Positions 62,201-64,000 of a DNA stretch of 64,000 nucleotides are shown one piece after another. Position 1 is the first letter of the stretch; every line of letters starts with the position of its first letter. Source of the DNA: Butyrivibrio sp. (GTDB taxonomy: Bacteria > Bacillota > Clostridia > Lachnospirales > Lachnospiraceae). A program made the position numbers and the translations under genes. The stretch is from assembly GCF_017635265.1 (NCBI RefSeq), contig NZ_JAGBLU010000031.1, positions 1 to 64,000 on the forward strand, read 5' to 3'. The notes below the pieces were generated by a model that was not told the DNA's origin, searched no databases, and saw only the letters and a program-made list of their open reading frames with translations.

Positions 62201-62241
62201 GTACACTAATGCCTTGTCAAACAGATAAGACATTAGTGTAC
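62201..62241. promoter_or_regulatory. Long perfect dyad in the iron locus
   Basis: GTACACTAATG (62201-62211) and its perfect inverse (62231-62241), with a further CTTGTC/GATAAG pairing inside. No T-run follows on either strand, so it is not a typical terminator; it may be an operator, a processing site or mRNA stabiliser between the FeoB-associated gene and the HMA gene. Confidence 0.45.
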
Positions 62242-62251
62242 AATCATTTAA

Positions 62252-62413
62252 TCACTGTTTTTGAGTTAAGGAGCTACATGCCTTTGCCTTAGCGCAATTT
62301 CCCGCCATTGGACACCCTATACAATGTGTGCCCTTCTTCTTTTCTTTGTAAATGTAACGAATAGCCAGTCCAACGCAAAGCAAAATTATTATTGATACAA
62401 TAATATCTACCAT
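62252..62413 (-). CDS. FeoB-associated Cys-rich membrane protein
   Basis: 53 residues, with an N-terminal membrane helix (about 3-20), a Lys-rich turn (YKEKKKG) and a Cys cluster: CIGC, C at GNC, and a further C near the end. This is the plan of the small FeoB-associated Cys-rich proteins found beside feoB in Firmicutes. AGGAG lies 5 bases before the ATG. It starts 65 bases after feoB and is probably co-transcribed. It likely helps FeoB, but its mechanism is unknown. Confidence 0.85.
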   Translation of the reverse strand: MVDIIVSIIILLCVGLAIRYIYKEKKKGTHCIGCPMAGNCAKAKACSSLTQKQ

Positions 62414-62478
62414 AATAACTCCTAACTCTGTTACCTTTTAGTTAATAAACGGTAACTTTTATTCTGTACAGATGATAA

Positions 62479-64000
62479 TCAGCCAAGCTTATACTCAAGT
62501 ACCATCTGTTTCTGATTTCTCTTGATAATATATCCGATAATAGCTGCAAATACCAATACTGCAACAAGTCCGCCTACAAAACCTGCTCCAAAAGATCCTG
62601 TTGTAATAAGTGTACCAATCTGGTATACAAGGAATCCAACTGTAAATCCTGTTGCAAGCTGAAGTCCAATAGCTCCCCAGAGCCATTTAGCTGACTTCAT
62701 TTCTGAGTTCATGGCACCAAGTGCTGCAAAGCATGGTGGTGTATATAAGTTAAACATAAGATATGCTAAAGCTGCAACCTTTGTAATTCCCATTACTGCT
62801 GCAACTGCATTTCCCTCACCGATAAGTTCAAGTTCTTCTGTATCGATAAGGTTAGAAATTGCAAATACTGTAGCGATTGTACCAACAACGTTCTCTTTTG
62901 CAATAAATCCTGTGATAGCTGCTGCTGCAAGCTGCCAGCTGACAACACCGACAACAGGAACAAGAAGATAAGCAAATGGTCCTGCTACACCGGCAAGAAT
63001 TGATGTTCCTTCCATTCCCTCTTCTACAGGCTGGAATGAGAAGTTAAATGTCTGCATGATCTGTACAACTGTGTTACAAACAAGAATAACTGTTCCTGCC
63101 TTTACGATATAAGCCTTACCTCTTTCAAGCATAGACTTAAGAGCAAATGTAAGACTTGGAACCTTATACTCAGGAAGCTCGATAATGAAGAATGACTTTC
63201 TGTACTTCATGCCTGTTACAGCCTTAATAAGAAGTGCTCCCAAAAGAATAAGAAGAATACCTACCATATAGCAGATAAAGCTTACCCATTTTGATTCAGG
63301 GAAGAATGCACCTGCAAAAAGAGCAATAACAGGAAGCTTTGCACCACAAGGCATGAATGTTGCAAGCATTGCTGTTGAACGTCTTTCTCTCTCATTTCTG
63401 ATTGTTCTGCAAGCCATGATAGCCGGGATACCGCAGCCGGTTCCGATGATCATAGGAATAACAGACTTTCCTGAAAGACCTACTCTCTTGAAAATAGGAT
63501 CAAGAACTACTGTAGCTCTTGACATATAACCGCAATCCTCTAAAAGAGCAATGAGGAAATACATAACCATTACAAGTGGAAGGAAACCTACTACGGCACC
63601 AACACCACCGATAATACCATCAACTAAAAGTGCATAGAGAAGTGGATTGGCATCTGCCATAGCTTCTCCAACCCATCCCTGGAAGGTCTCAATCCATCCG
63701 GCAAGAATATCTGCAAGCCATGTTCCTACTGTTGTCTGTGAAATGTAGAATACAAGCCACATAATAGCTGCAAATACAACAATTCCGATTACAGGATGTG
63801 TAATTATATTATCAATTGTATCGCCAAAGTTCTTGTCTTTTGTAAGAACCTTACGATTCTCAACTTCTTCAACAATCTTGTTAACGAAATCAAAACGCTT
63901 TCTATCTGCTTCTTCTACAACTGCCTTATCATGAAGATCAATGTTACCTTCTGAATATGGAGCTTTCTGTCCCTTTCCTTCAAGCTCAGCAGCAGCCTTA
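62479..64000 (-). CDS. feoB: Ferrous iron transporter FeoB, C-terminal part (5' end outside window)
   Basis: About 507 residues are visible; the G-protein domain and start lie beyond the right edge. The reading frame stays open to 64000, and the segment before the first membrane helix (RKRFDFVNKIVEEV, KNFGDTIDNIITHPVIG) is the normal FeoB linker. The membrane part holds the gate motifs GTGCGIPAIMACRTI and TFMPCGAKLPV and the late GFIAKENVVGT. It takes up Fe2+ across the membrane. The C-terminus is complete (VLEYKLG). Confidence 0.95.
   Translation of the reverse strand, partial: KAAAELEGKGQKAPYSEGNIDLHDKAVVEEADRKRFDFVNKIVEEVENRKVLTKDKNFGDTIDNIITHPVIGIVVFAAIMWLVFYISQTTVGTWLADILAGWIETFQGWVGEAMADANPLLYALLVDGIIGGVGAVVGFLPLVMVMYFLIALLEDCGYMSRATVVLDPIFKRVGLSGKSVIPMIIGTGCGIPAIMACRTIRNERERRSTAMLATFMPCGAKLPVIALFAGAFFPESKWVSFICYMVGILLILLGALLIKAVTGMKYRKSFFIIELPEYKVPSLTFALKSMLERGKAYIVKAGTVILVCNTVVQIMQTFNFSFQPVEEGMEGTSILAGVAGPFAYLLVPVVGVVSWQLAAAAITGFIAKENVVGTIATVFAISNLIDTEELELIGEGNAVAAVMGITKVAALAYLMFNLYTPPCFAALGAMNSEMKSAKWLWGAIGLQLATGFTVGFLVYQIGTLITTGSFGAGFVGGLVAVLVFAAIIGYIIKRNQKQMVLEYKLG

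Noticed and set aside
1-64000. CRISPR arrays, transposons, prophage, tRNA or rRNA genes
   Set aside because: None was seen: no regularly spaced repeats, no transposase or integrase, and no cloverleaf-like sequence in the gaps.

Overview
ORGANISM. The window looks like chromosomal DNA from a low-GC, motile, Gram-positive anaerobe of the Lachnospiraceae, most like a plant-fibre-degrading Butyrivibrio or Pseudobutyrivibrio (inference). Pointers are strong AGGAGG-type ribosome sites, lipoprotein and sortase B signatures, a YesM/YesN pair next to a CUT1 sugar importer without its own ATPase, an intracellular pectin-degradation set, three chemoreceptors, FeoB with a Cys-rich partner, and TrpB2. No phage, transposase, CRISPR array, tRNA or rRNA was seen. 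Most genes are on the minus strand. LAYOUT. 1-1376: a possible CDS end with its terminator, then an iron-containing alcohol dehydrogenase. 1499-6862: a signalling operon of a GGDEF diguanylate cyclase, a hybrid histidine kinase (HisKA-HATPase-REC-Hpt) and a double-receiver protein. 6928-10201: an MFS transporter, a two-part CaiB/BaiF-like protein and a one-repeat Sel1-like protein. 10291-23720: a rhamnogalacturonan-type catabolic locus: CE12-like esterase with SLH-like repeats, YesM-like kinase, YesN-like regulator, solute-binding lipoprotein, two permeases, a GH28-like protein and a GH106-like protein. 23895-27694: an HTH-Uma2 fusion, an ABC-F ATPase and purC. 27740-34273: a MacAB-like exporter followed by a zinc-ribbon/propeller membrane protein. 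34394-40764: three paralogous chemoreceptors, next to a short opposite-strand transcription unit with a sigma-D-like promoter. 41152-46912: ThrH, TrpB2, a radical SAM/SPASM protein, and a divergent UbiA-GT39 membrane pair. 46979-52404: the ppx-ppk-maf-small acidic protein-HAD operon. 52469-56235: pheA, a DUF5050-like protein and pyrBI. 56247-59181: a 56-residue gene, a structured intergenic element, a CAP lipoprotein, sortase B and a CPBP protease. 59233-64000: DNA polymerase IV, an RluA-family pseudouridine synthase and a ferrous-iron locus (half-length Fur-like protein, HMA protein, Cys-rich FeoB partner, FeoB running off the window). HOW IT WORKS TOGETHER. The pectin locus reads as sense, import and digest: the kinase and AraC-type regulator would switch on the binding protein and permeases, and the imported rhamnogalacturonan oligosaccharides would be deacetylated and hydrolysed in the cytoplasm, since none of the three enzymes carries a signal peptide. 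The c-di-GMP/phosphorelay operon and the chemoreceptors suggest a cell that swims towards and settles on plant material. Start codons were often moved inward from the longest frame to the codon with a Shine-Dalgarno (SD) sequence. Six starts look like or may be TTG/GTG, or lack a clear SD, and are flagged.
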